Below are positions 52,638 through 59,693 of a DNA stretch of 64,000 nucleotides, in pieces. The notes beneath the pieces were generated by a model that worked only from the letters and a program-made list of their open reading frames with translations, did not search any database and had not been told where the DNA came from. Numbering within the stretch: the stretch's first letter is position 1; each line of letters begins with the position of its first letter. The translations under genes and the position numbers were made by a program. The stretch comes from Ampullimonas aquatilis (lineage in GTDB: Bacteria > Pseudomonadota > Gammaproteobacteria > Burkholderiales > Burkholderiaceae_D): contig NZ_CP183835.1 in assembly GCF_049675895.1 (NCBI RefSeq), forward strand, positions 11,932 to 75,931, in the 5' to 3' direction.

Positions 52638-53447
52638 TCAAGTTCCATTTTGTAAGGCTTCGAAAGCCATCGGACTGACCTGATTAAGATGGCTGTGCCG
52701 ACGTTTTCGATTGTAAAACCCTTCGATGTAATCAAATATATCCGATTTTGCTTCCTCCCTGGTTTCATCTATCTTTCGCCTGATTCGTTCTTTCTTTAAA
52801 TTACTAAAGAAGGATTCGGCAACCGCATTGTCATAACAATTACCCCGGCGACTCATACTTGGGATCAGGTTGTTATCCTTGCACCAGCGACCAAACTCAT
52901 CACTGCCAAACTGGCTACCTTGATCCGAATGAATGATGACGGCTTGCTGAGGCTGCCGTCTCCAAACCGCCATCAACAAAGCATCCAATACAATCTCAGT
53001 CGCCATACTCGGTTTCATCGACCATCCCACAACGGCTCTTGAGTAGAGGTCGAGCACGACCGATACATATAACCACCCCTCATACGTTCTCACGTAGGTA
53101 ATGTCAGTCACCCAAGCCACATCAGCTTGATGAACATCAAACCGCTGCTGCAGTCGGTTGGGCGCTGCTATGGCTGGTTTACCCGACTTGTAGCGTGGCT
53201 TCCGATAGCCACGAACCGATTTCAGTTTTGCCATACGCATCAGCCTTGCCACACGATTCTCACTGCAACTGAATCCAGCCTCACGTAGATCATGATAGAT
53301 CCTGGGGCTTCCATAGATGCCCTGACTATCGTCAAATGATTGCCTGATCTCTATCAGCAAGGCGGCATCCTGAGTGGCCCGCTCAGACAATGGCTTGTGT
53401 TTCCAGGCGTAGTAGCCACTGCGATGTACCTTAAGTACACGGCACAT
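52638..53447 (-). CDS. IS3-family transposase OrfB (DDE domain)
   Basis: The 269-residue protein has an HTH_21 region (SGYYAWKHKPLSERATQDAALL) and the retroviral-type integrase core: VAWVTDITYVRT, HSDQGSQFGSDEF and NCYDNAVAESFFSNLKKERI give the D, D and E. The frame stays open upstream to the slippery site, so it is made as an OrfAB fusion by -1 frameshifting. Confidence 0.92.
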   Translation of the reverse strand: MCRVLKVHRSGYYAWKHKPLSERATQDAALLIEIRQSFDDSQGIYGSPRIYHDLREAGFSCSENRVARLMRMAKLKSVRGYRKPRYKSGKPAIAAPNRLQQRFDVHQADVAWVTDITYVRTYEGWLYVSVVLDLYSRAVVGWSMKPSMATEIVLDALLMAVWRRQPQQAVIIHSDQGSQFGSDEFGRWCKDNNLIPSMSRRGNCYDNAVAESFFSNLKKERIRRKIDETREEAKSDIFDYIEGFYNRKRRHSHLNQVSPMAFEALQNGT

Positions 53448-53494
53448 GCTACTTAATCGAAACTCGTATCGATGTCGATCAATGAATGCGTACT

Positions 53495-53776
53495 TTAGTC
53501 GGACAGTTTCGCAAAGTACGCGGCGGCCTTTTTTAGAATATCTCGCTCTTCAGTTGTTCGCTTAAGCTCAGCTTTCATTCGGCTGAGCTCTTTTTTGAGG
53601 GAAGCGACATCTTCAGAGTTGGGGGAGGTTAGCTCTTTACTTTGTTTGAGCCATAAATAAAGACTTTTATCAGAAACACCTAGGCGTTTTGAGACTTCAA
53701 GCACGCCATGACCACGCTCGGTGATTTGTTTGACTGCCTCAGCTTTGAATTCCGACGTATAACGAGCTGTTTTCAT
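53495..53776 (-). CDS. IS3-family OrfA (HTH and leucine zipper)
   Basis: A 93-residue protein with an N-terminal HTH (YTSEFKAEAVKQITERGHGVLEVSKRLGVSDKSLYLWLKQ) and a coiled coil (DVASLKKELSRMKAELKRTTEERDILKKAAAYF). A slippery AAAAAAG (plus-strand 53528-53534) near the end permits -1 frameshifting into the orfB frame. Confidence 0.92.
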   Translation of the reverse strand: MKTARYTSEFKAEAVKQITERGHGVLEVSKRLGVSDKSLYLWLKQSKELTSPNSEDVASLKKELSRMKAELKRTTEERDILKKAAAYFAKLSD

Positions 53777-53836
53777 ATAACTTACTCCAGTGCTTTTTCG
53801 ACATTATTAAATGTCTACAAAATTCTGGGAAGTCCA

Positions 53837-53884
53837 TACCGCATGGTTGCTGGTGTTGAGATTGCTGTTAGATTGGGTGTTCAT
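53837..53884 (-). pseudogene. Truncated duplicate of the ardC start, cut by the IS
   Basis: From the ATG at 53884, preceded by the same AGGAG site as ardC, about 15 codons match the ArdC start before the IS. Beyond the IS the frame runs on for a few residues of the ArdC leader (VVPPAPSDTH) and stops in unrelated DNA. It is a by-product of the 398-bp duplication. Confidence 0.8.
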
Positions 53885-54283
53885 AGATGCTCCTTTGCGT
53901 TGTTAAAAAATCAGATCTTCCGTGCCGTATCGACGCCATGTGAGCGAGGACTAAAAGCAGTGGGCAAGGGCAACGACAAAGCCGCAGCTAAGAGAGCGGA
54001 GCGAATCTGAACGGGTGTAGGAGTTGGCGCAGCGAACCCTTGCGCAATGATTTGGCCGAGCTATCTGTCGATATAGATAGGGCAGGGAAGAGGTTTTAAC
54101 GGGAGCGAATGACGAACGGCTAGGCTGTGGTGACAGCGATCTTGACACCAGTAGGTGCGGGCTTGCCTGCACCTTGATCGCCGCCAGGCGCAATTTGGTG
54201 TGTACCTGCACTTTTAATGGGCAAGTTATTATTCTTGCCCATGTTTGACAATTTCGCAGTGCGAAACTAATCAATCGACTTGT

Positions 54284-54301
54284 AAAACCGCACAAGGCGG
54301 T
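54284..54301 (-). terminator. Terminator after the methylase-like gene
   Basis: On the minus strand a 5-bp stem ACCGC-CTTGT-GCGGT is followed by TTTT. A larger hairpin ATGGGCAAG / CTTGCCCAT lies at 54217-54242. Confidence 0.6.
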
Positions 54302-54310
54302 CTTACAACA

Positions 54311-55093
54311 TCAAAATAAGCTTATTTGCTTACCTTTTCCGGTAGGTTTTACTTGGAAAGTAAAAAGCTCGTCTTGAGCTTGATTCGCAATCATATTTTC
54401 CGATTGAATCAAGGATGGCTCTATAACTTCATTGGATCGCAACTTACCAGACCAATCGCCCATAATATGAGCAGGCGTATACCAACAACTCCAGGTTTTC
54501 TCAGGAATAAGTGAGTTGCCATGAATCACGACAGCAGGGATATTCAAAAGCGACAATTGAATATAGGCCATATGAACCGCAATTAAATCGATGTCTTGAG
54601 CGGTGACATGCAAACAACTTTGATAACTAAAACCTTGCTCGGCCATGCTGTTAGCCGATGCGATTAACATCGCTCCGGCACCACATGCAGGATCAGAAAC
54701 AGTGACAAAACCTTTTGGTTTTAATTTATTAGATAGGCCATCAAATGAAATTTCCGCCATTAATTTGCAAACCTCAAAGGGAGTAAAAAATTGACCTTTC
54801 CAGTGGTCAGACATTTCCATCGTCATGAACAACTCGCCCAGGCAATCATGCAATCCTAGGGTTAGTGATTCGACAATTAAAGCCAATAATCTTGGAAAAT
54901 TAGACACTTCCTTTTTTTCATATTTGCCGACGATGTTCATATATTGAGATTCACGAACATCAAATTGCGACTTGTCGCATCCATTACTTATGGCTGTCGC
55001 GGCTAATTCACAAAAGTCTCTGAAAACTTCATGCTTCCTGTGGCGATAAAATTCCTTGAAAGTCGCAATAAATTCTTTTTGATAATTATCCAT
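54311..55093 (-). CDS. Orphan N6-adenine DNA methylase-like protein without the catalytic NPP motif
   Basis: The 260-residue protein resembles HsdM-type methylases: KGQFFTPFEVCKLMAEI, the SAM motif DPACGAGAML, and LHVTAQDIDLIAVHMAYIQLSLLNI. Where family members have the catalytic NPPF/Y after GNSL, this one continues with IPEKTWSCWYTPAHIMGDW and no NPP. So it may bind SAM and DNA but not methylate, or use a variant site. No restriction or specificity subunit is nearby. Its start overlaps the stop of a 32-codon leader frame. Confidence 0.75.
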   Translation of the reverse strand: MDNYQKEFIATFKEFYRHRKHEVFRDFCELAATAISNGCDKSQFDVRESQYMNIVGKYEKKEVSNFPRLLALIVESLTLGLHDCLGELFMTMEMSDHWKGQFFTPFEVCKLMAEISFDGLSNKLKPKGFVTVSDPACGAGAMLIASANSMAEQGFSYQSCLHVTAQDIDLIAVHMAYIQLSLLNIPAVVIHGNSLIPEKTWSCWYTPAHIMGDWSGKLRSNEVIEPSLIQSENMIANQAQDELFTFQVKPTGKGKQISLF

Positions 55094-55184
55094 TGCACCA
55101 CCCTGATGTTAGGTGAGCCTTGGGGGGCATGGGGGGAAAGACCATATCGTTCATCATTAAATTGATTATTTTTAATTTGTTCAT
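55086..55184 (-). CDS. Short leader reading frame coupled to the methylase-like gene
   Basis: A 32-residue frame starts at 55184 (MNKLKIINLMMNDMVFPPMPP) behind a good AAGGA site and ends at 55086, its TAA lying inside the first codons of the methylase-like gene (ATGGATAA). The arrangement suggests translational coupling. The start of this frame lies in the left arm of the large inverted repeat. Confidence 0.5.
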   Translation of the reverse strand: MNKLKIINLMMNDMVFPPMPPKAHLTSGWCNG

Positions 55185-55402
55185 AGTTTTTCCTTTCTGA
55201 TTAAAAGATTTCTGCTGTTTGGAGCCGCCTTGACGCATGCCTTGCGAAATGAAATTGGCCGTCAAGGGCGCAAAGCGACGTAGAGAACCCTTGACGGCCA
55301 ATTTCATTTCGCTATGCGTCGAAAAAAGGCGGTACCAAACAACGGAAAGATTCAGAAAGACTTACGAACAAATTAAAGTCTTAACAATCAATTTAATGAT
55401 GT
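55150..55402. repeat. Large inverted repeat (about 250 bp) upstream of the methylase-like gene
   Basis: The core arms are a perfect 25-bp match (55244-55268 and 55288-55312) around a 19-nt loop. Outward, further paired blocks continue with small gaps: GACGCAT/ATGCGTC (55232-55238, 55314-55320), CCGCCT/AGGCGG (55225-55230, 55327-55332), GTTTGG/CCAAAC (55217-55222, 55335-55340), CTTTCTGA/TCAGAAAG, AATTTGTTC/GAACAAATT and CATCATTAAATTGATT/AATCAATTTAATGATG. On one strand it would fold into a single long hairpin. The stretch 55403-55834 has no convincing gene; it holds hairpins GGCGGCA-GGTG-TGCCGCC (55533-55550) and GTAGAGC-AAGTC-GCTCTAC (55709-55727). Confidence 0.9.
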
Positions 55403-55834
55403 GTCTGCGTATGCAGACACGCCCAGCTTACAGAGCTGCTTAACAAATACAGACACAACTGCCAGGGACGAACTCATGCATTGGTCAATTCCGATTCTGT
55501 GACGACCCTTGATAGTGCTTTTATGCAAAATTGGCGGCAGGTGTGCCGCCGATTATTTCTTATGAGCACAGTTTTAAAAGATGTGAATGCTGTGAAACAA
55601 ATGACACAATTTCCAGCACCTCGTAAACGGCATGAGCCGCATGAATGACCATAAGAAAGTACCGAACTACGACTTTTAAATTTGAAAACATTTTTTTACC
55701 TTTTTAAAGTAGAGCAAGTCGCTCTACAGGTATTTAGGTAAAAGTTTTATTTCATTTAATCCACTTTTCTACTGCGACCCGATTTAGGTATCCATGCAAA
55801 TCGTTTTTTTTAGACCGTCTCAGGCGGCCTAATA

Positions 55835-55872
55835 GGGGTCGTCTCAGAAAACGGAATTTAAAGTACGCTAAG
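55835..55872. repeat. 38-bp terminal inverted repeat, outer transposon left end
   Basis: Starts GGGGTCGTCTCAGAAAACGG and ends GTACGCTAAG; identical by eye to the reverse complement of 4620-4657. Confidence 0.95.
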
Positions 55873-55905
55873 CTGAGCGGTGCTTTCGCTGGCGACCTTG
55901 CAACT

Positions 55906-56304
55906 TCAATCTTTCGCCAGTACGTCAATGATCGGACAGGCCGTGTAACCGTCGCCCGCATCACATTGCTGCACCAATCCCCCCAGCGCCTGCCGCATGG
56001 CCGCCAAGTCAGCCATCTTCTGCTCAATCAGACCCAGCTTGCGCACGGCCAGCGCTCGCGTCTTACCGCAGGCGCTGGCCGCATCCAAGGTCAGCAATGC
56101 GCCTACCTCATCCAGCGTGAAACCAAGCGCCTGTGCCCGCTTGATGAATCGCACGCGCTTTGCCTGCTCGGGCGCATAGCGCCGATGCCCCCCTAGCGGT
56201 TTGGGCGGCTCATCCAACAGGCCGCGCCGCTGGTAGTAGCGAATCGTCTCGATATTCACCCCGGAAGCGTCAGCCAGCTTGCCGATGGTCAGTTCTGTTC
56301 CCAT
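55906..56304 (-). CDS. merR: MerR-family Hg(II)-type regulator (outer copy)
   Basis: The 132-residue protein has the MerR HTH (LTIGKLADASGVNIETIRYYQRRGLLDEP, GHRRYAPEQAKRVRFIKRAQALGFTLDEV) and a Cys in SACGKTRALA plus CDAGDGYTACPI, giving the three-Cys Hg(II) site. The ATG at 56304 is preferred; a GTG at 56307 is also possible. It is diverged from the nested MerR at 63330. It controls the divergent merTP promoter by twisting DNA between widely spaced boxes. Confidence 0.9.
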   Translation of the reverse strand: MGTELTIGKLADASGVNIETIRYYQRRGLLDEPPKPLGGHRRYAPEQAKRVRFIKRAQALGFTLDEVGALLTLDAASACGKTRALAVRKLGLIEQKMADLAAMRQALGGLVQQCDAGDGYTACPIIDVLAKD

Positions 56305-56314
56305 CACATTCCCC

Positions 56315-56346
56315 TTGACTCCGTACTTAAGTACGGGATTTAGAGT
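56315..56346 (+). promoter_or_regulatory. merTP promoter-operator (outer copy)
   Basis: TTGACT (56315-56320), then the dyad CCGTACTTAAGTACGG (56321-56336), then TAGAGT (56341-56346), a spacing of about 20 bp. Over-long spacing with a central dyad is the MerR-family signature. Confidence 0.85.
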
Positions 56347-56379
56347 AACACTTGGGCAAACAGGTTCAAGGAAAACGAC

Positions 56380-56727
56380 ATGGCACGACTCACTGAAAAA
56401 AGCTCGTTGATCGCGGGCGTACTGGCCGCCATCGGCGCGTCAGTGTGCTGTGTCGGGCCTCTTGTCCTGCTGGCACTCGGCATTGGTGGCTCATGGGTTG
56501 GCAGCCTGACCGCGATGGAGCCATACCGGCCCTTTTTCATCGGCATGACGCTGCTGTTCCTCGGGTTGGCTTTCCGCAAGCTCTATCTGGTGCCGCAGGT
56601 CTGCACGCCCGGCACTCCGTGCGCTGATCCGCGAACACGCCAGCGGCAGCGCCTGACGTTCTGGCTCGTCACCGTGCTGCTGCTTAGCCTGTTGGCCGTG
56701 CCGTGGCTCGCCCCACTGTTCTACTGA
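56380..56727 (+). CDS. merT: MerT mercuric transport protein
   Basis: The 115-residue inner-membrane protein has three hydrophobic helices. A vicinal CysCys lies in the first (GASVCCVGPLVLLALG), and a second Cys pair in the cytoplasmic loop (VCTPGTPC). It passes Hg(II) from MerP into the cell. Confidence 0.93.
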   Translation: MARLTEKSSLIAGVLAAIGASVCCVGPLVLLALGIGGSWVGSLTAMEPYRPFFIGMTLLFLGLAFRKLYLVPQVCTPGTPCADPRTRQRQRLTFWLVTVLLLSLLAVPWLAPLFY

Positions 56728-56739
56728 AAGGAGATTCCC

Positions 56740-57015
56740 ATGCGCAAATTGCTGATTGCTCTGCTGGCTACCGTGCCCCTCGTGGTGCTGGCCGCCACCC
56801 AGAAAACCGTCACGCTGGCCGTGCAGAACATGACCTGCGAGCTATGCCCCATCACAGTCAAGAAGTCGCTGGAGAAGGTGCCCGGTGTGAGCGCCGTCAA
56901 AGTCGATTTCGACAAGAAAACGGCCACCGTCACCTATGACGCCGACAAGGCCCAGCCGGAAGCGTTGACCTCGGCCACGACGAATGCAGGCTATCCGTCC
57001 ACCGTGCAGAAGTGA
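56740..57015 (+). CDS. merP: MerP periplasmic mercury-binding protein
   Basis: A 91-residue protein with a signal peptide (cleaved near VLAA, about 19) and an HMA fold with the metal site MTCELCPITVKKSLE. It hands Hg(II) to MerT. It follows merT by 12 bp. The pair is not followed by merA. Confidence 0.93.
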   Translation: MRKLLIALLATVPLVVLAATQKTVTLAVQNMTCELCPITVKKSLEKVPGVSAVKVDFDKKTATVTYDADKAQPEALTSATTNAGYPSTVQK

Positions 57016-57022
57016 CATCACG

Positions 57023-57241
57023 ATGAGCACCGTCATCCTCGACTCCGTGCTGACCTGCCCGCACTGCGGCCACGCACAGCAGGAAACCATGCCCACGGAC
57101 GCCTGCCAGTTCTACTACGAGTGCCCGACCTGCCATACGCTGCTGCGCCCCAAGCCGGGGGATTGCTGCGTGTTCTGTTCGTTCGGGTCGGTGCCGTGTC
57201 CGCCAATCCAGCAACAACGCGGTTGCTGTGCAGGCAGGTAA
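57023..57241 (+). CDS. GDCCVxC-domain protein
   Basis: The 72-residue Cys-rich protein starts at 57023 (MSTVILDSVLTCPHCGH). It has CPHCGH, CPTCHTLLRPKPGDCCVFCSFGSVPCPPIQ and a CC near the end: ten or more Cys. The GDCCVxC family is often found beside metal resistance genes and is probably metal-binding; its role is not established. Confidence 0.8.
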   Translation: MSTVILDSVLTCPHCGHAQQETMPTDACQFYYECPTCHTLLRPKPGDCCVFCSFGSVPCPPIQQQRGCCAGR

Positions 57242-57255
57242 GAGCCGCTGCCTGG

Positions 57256-57606
57256 CTATTTCACAGACCGGACATCCGTCACCATCAGCTTGCCGTTATC
57301 GCTGATGGCATGGAACTTCACCTTGTCACCGGGCTGCACTTTATCGAGCAGAGACTTGTCTTTCACGGTGAACACCATCGTCATGCCGGGCATGTCTAAG
57401 TTCTTGATTTCGCCGTGCTTGAGGGTGATTTTGCCGGTGTCCTTGTCGATCTTCTTAACCTCTCCATCGGTCATGGAGTCCATGTTGTCGCCAGTCTTTG
57501 CAGCGGCTTGCTCTTCGGGTGTTACGGTCTGTGCATCGGCGGTCACAGAGACGCCAGCGACAAGCAATAGGCTGATTGCCATTGCGATAGTGGGAACGAT
57601 TTTCAT
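57256..57606 (-). CDS. CusF-like periplasmic copper-binding protein
   Basis: The 116-residue product starts at 57606 (MKIVPTIAMAISLLLVAG) with a signal peptide ending near VTADA. The CusF-type domain has KITLKHGEIKNLDMPGMTMVFTVKD, holding the His/Met copper ligands. It is the last gene of the leftward copper cluster and likely carries Cu(I) in the periplasm. Confidence 0.85.
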   Translation of the reverse strand: MKIVPTIAMAISLLLVAGVSVTADAQTVTPEEQAAAKTGDNMDSMTDGEVKKIDKDTGKITLKHGEIKNLDMPGMTMVFTVKDKSLLDKVQPGDKVKFHAISDNGKLMVTDVRSVK

Positions 57607-57689
57607 GATGTTTTCCTGATTCAATAATTTCAAATAAAGGGCGGCAACTTCGCGTGTCGCCCGGTTCGTGTCGCACTGGCTGCGGGCGG

Positions 57690-58223
57690 TCAGTGCTGGT
57701 GATCGGCGTGGTCGTCCATCATTTTTGGATCATGTCCACTCATCTTCTTGCCCATGACCATCACTGCGCCTTTCATGCCAGCGTCGTAGTGGCCTGGCTG
57801 CAAGCAGGCAAAGTCGATCTTTCCTGCTTTGCTGAATTGCCAAATCACTTCGCCGTTTTGACCGGGCGCGACCGTCACCATGTTTGGGTCGGAGTGCTCC
57901 ATCTCGGGAAATTTCTTCATCAGCTCATAGTGTTCCTTGAGGGCTGCTGCGGTGCCCAGCACGAATTCGTGCTTCACCTTGCCCGAGTTTTTGACCACAA
58001 AACGAATCGTCTCGCCCTGCTTGGCTTGCACGTTGGCCGGTGTGAATCGCATGGCATCGCTCATGTCGATGTTGACGGTGCGCGAGACTTTGGCGGTTTC
58101 GCCTGCCACGCCGATGGCTTGGGTGTCATGGCCGTGGCTTTCGTGTTCATCATGGGCGCTTGCCCAGCCGCTTACGGCCAGCATGGTGCAGAGTGTGAGG
58201 GTGCGGGTGATGTTGAATTTCAT
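57690..58223 (-). CDS. Cupredoxin-domain copper protein (CopI-like)
   Basis: A 177-residue exported protein. After the signal peptide (about 1-23) a His-rich start (HDEHESHGHD) leads into a cupredoxin fold with the type 1 copper ligands in KHEFVLG and FACLQPGHYDAGMKGAVMVM, and a His-rich tail. It may detoxify or shuttle periplasmic copper. Confidence 0.87.
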   Translation of the reverse strand: MKFNITRTLTLCTMLAVSGWASAHDEHESHGHDTQAIGVAGETAKVSRTVNIDMSDAMRFTPANVQAKQGETIRFVVKNSGKVKHEFVLGTAAALKEHYELMKKFPEMEHSDPNMVTVAPGQNGEVIWQFSKAGKIDFACLQPGHYDAGMKGAVMVMGKKMSGHDPKMMDDHADHQH

Positions 58224-58267
58224 GTTTTTTCCTTTCGTTTGGTACTTGGTTTGGTGAGTAAATCGTT

Positions 58268-59680
58268 TCAGTGATCGGAATGTCCGACAGGCTTACGCAC
58301 CTGTACTTCGACAGGTGGCGCGTTGTGCTGCGCACGGGGCATGGTCTGGCCGCCTTCCGATTGGAAGCGGGCCGGCTCAGTTAATGGCCCGGTATATTCA
58401 AAAGCCACCGTGCCTGCTGGATGCTTGAACCAGCCGGGGTCTTTGTAATCACCCGGCTTCTGGTTTTTACGCACCTTCAAGACGCTGAACATGCCGCCCA
58501 TTTCAACCCCGCCAAACGGGCCTTGGCCGGTCATCATGGGAGCCGTGTTGTCGGGAATGGGCATTTCCATCTCGCCCATGTCGGCCATGCCGCGCTCGCC
58601 CATCACCATGTAGTCCGGCACGAGGTTGGTGATTTGTTTGGCAACCCCACGGTGATCGACGCCAATCATGGTGGGCACTTCATGCCCCATCGCATTCATG
58701 GTGTGGTGGCTCTTGTGGCAATGAATGGCCCAATCACCCTCTTCATCGGCGATGAACTCGACTTGCCGCATCTGTCCCACAGCCACATCGGTGGTGACTT
58801 CGGGCCAGCGGCTGCCTTTGGGCGTTGGCCCGCCATCGGTGCCGGTCACGGTGAACTCATGCCCGTGCAAATGGATCGGGTGGTTCGTCATCGTCAGGTT
58901 GCCGGTGCGGATGCGTACCTTGTCGTGCTGCCGCACATTGAGCGTGTCAATGCCTGGGAAGATGCGGCTGTTCCAACTCCACAGATTAAAATCCAGCATC
59001 GTCATGATCTTGGGTGTGTAGCTGCCAGGATCAATGTCATAGGCGTTGAGCAAGAAGCAGAAGTCCCGATCTACCTCTTCGATCAGCGGGTGCTTGGCTT
59101 TGGGGTGCGTGACCCAAAAGCCCATCATGCCCATCGCCATCTGCGTCATTTCATCGGCATGCGGGTGGTACATGAAGGTGCCAGGCCGTCGAGCGACAAA
59201 CTCATAGACGTAGGTCTTGCCGGGCTGGATGGACTTTTGCGTGAGGCCGCTCACGCCGTCCATGCCATTGGGCAGGCGCTGACCATGCCAATGCACGCTG
59301 GTGTGTTCAGGTAGACGGTTGGTGACGAAGATGCGCACGCGGTCGCCTTCGACCACCTCAATCGTCGGCCCCGGACTCTGGCCGTTATAACCCCATAGAT
59401 GGGCCTTGAAGCCGGGTGCCATTTCGCGCACCACGGGTTCAGCCACCAAGTGGAATTCCTTGACGCCGTTGTTCATGCGCCAAGGCAATGTCCAGCCGTT
59501 GAGCGTCACGACCGGGTTGTAAGGGCGGCCGGTATTGGGCACCAGCGGCGGCATGGTGTCCGGCGACGCCTGGCTAACTGGCTCCGGCAAAGCGGCCATT
59601 GCCACCTTGCTGACCGTTGCGGCAGCGACAGCAGCAGTCACTGTGCCAGCGCCGCGCAAAAAATTTCTTCTTGAATTCAT
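58268..59680 (-). CDS. Multicopper oxidase (CopA/CueO-like)
   Basis: A 470-residue Tat-exported enzyme (MNSRRNFLRGAG with twin arginines). All four copper-binding segments are present: HWHGQRLPNGMDG, MYHPHADEMTQ, HPIHLHGHEFTVTG and HCHKSHHTMNAMGH. A Met-rich loop (MVMGERGMADMGEMEMPIP) fits copper handling. It oxidises Cu(I) to less toxic Cu(II) in the periplasm. Confidence 0.93.
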   Translation of the reverse strand: MNSRRNFLRGAGTVTAAVAAATVSKVAMAALPEPVSQASPDTMPPLVPNTGRPYNPVVTLNGWTLPWRMNNGVKEFHLVAEPVVREMAPGFKAHLWGYNGQSPGPTIEVVEGDRVRIFVTNRLPEHTSVHWHGQRLPNGMDGVSGLTQKSIQPGKTYVYEFVARRPGTFMYHPHADEMTQMAMGMMGFWVTHPKAKHPLIEEVDRDFCFLLNAYDIDPGSYTPKIMTMLDFNLWSWNSRIFPGIDTLNVRQHDKVRIRTGNLTMTNHPIHLHGHEFTVTGTDGGPTPKGSRWPEVTTDVAVGQMRQVEFIADEEGDWAIHCHKSHHTMNAMGHEVPTMIGVDHRGVAKQITNLVPDYMVMGERGMADMGEMEMPIPDNTAPMMTGQGPFGGVEMGGMFSVLKVRKNQKPGDYKDPGWFKHPAGTVAFEYTGPLTEPARFQSEGGQTMPRAQHNAPPVEVQVRKPVGHSDH

Positions 59681-59693
59681 TGTTTGTCCTCCG

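Larger units (their letters stand above)
52609..53836 (-). mobile_element. IS3-family insertion sequence
   Basis: A 1228-bp element with ends TGGACTTCCCAGA (inverted, matching over the first 13 bases) and a 3-bp target duplication TAC (52606-52608 and 53837-53839). It encodes the usual orfA and orfB with a frameshift window and interrupts a truncated ardC copy. Confidence 0.92.
52567..54195. repeat. 398-bp direct repeat, copy B, split by an IS3-family element
   Basis: 52567-52608 and 53840-54195 together match copy A (45281-45678). The insertion is between the TAC triplets. Copy B lies upstream of the leftward genes 52535 to 50254, as copy A lies upstream of ardC, so the repeat seems to supply a 5' control region to two leading-region operons. 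Confidence 0.85.

Noticed and set aside
55237..55443. Plus-strand 68-codon frame over the large inverted repeat
   Set aside because: It resembles the minus-strand frame at 55086-55307 (both read MKLAVKG) only because the DNA is palindromic; no ribosome site supports it.
55811..55830. Terminator at GACCGTCTCAGGCGGCC beside the outer transposon
   Set aside because: The T run precedes the weak hairpin on the plus strand, so it cannot act as an intrinsic terminator in either direction.
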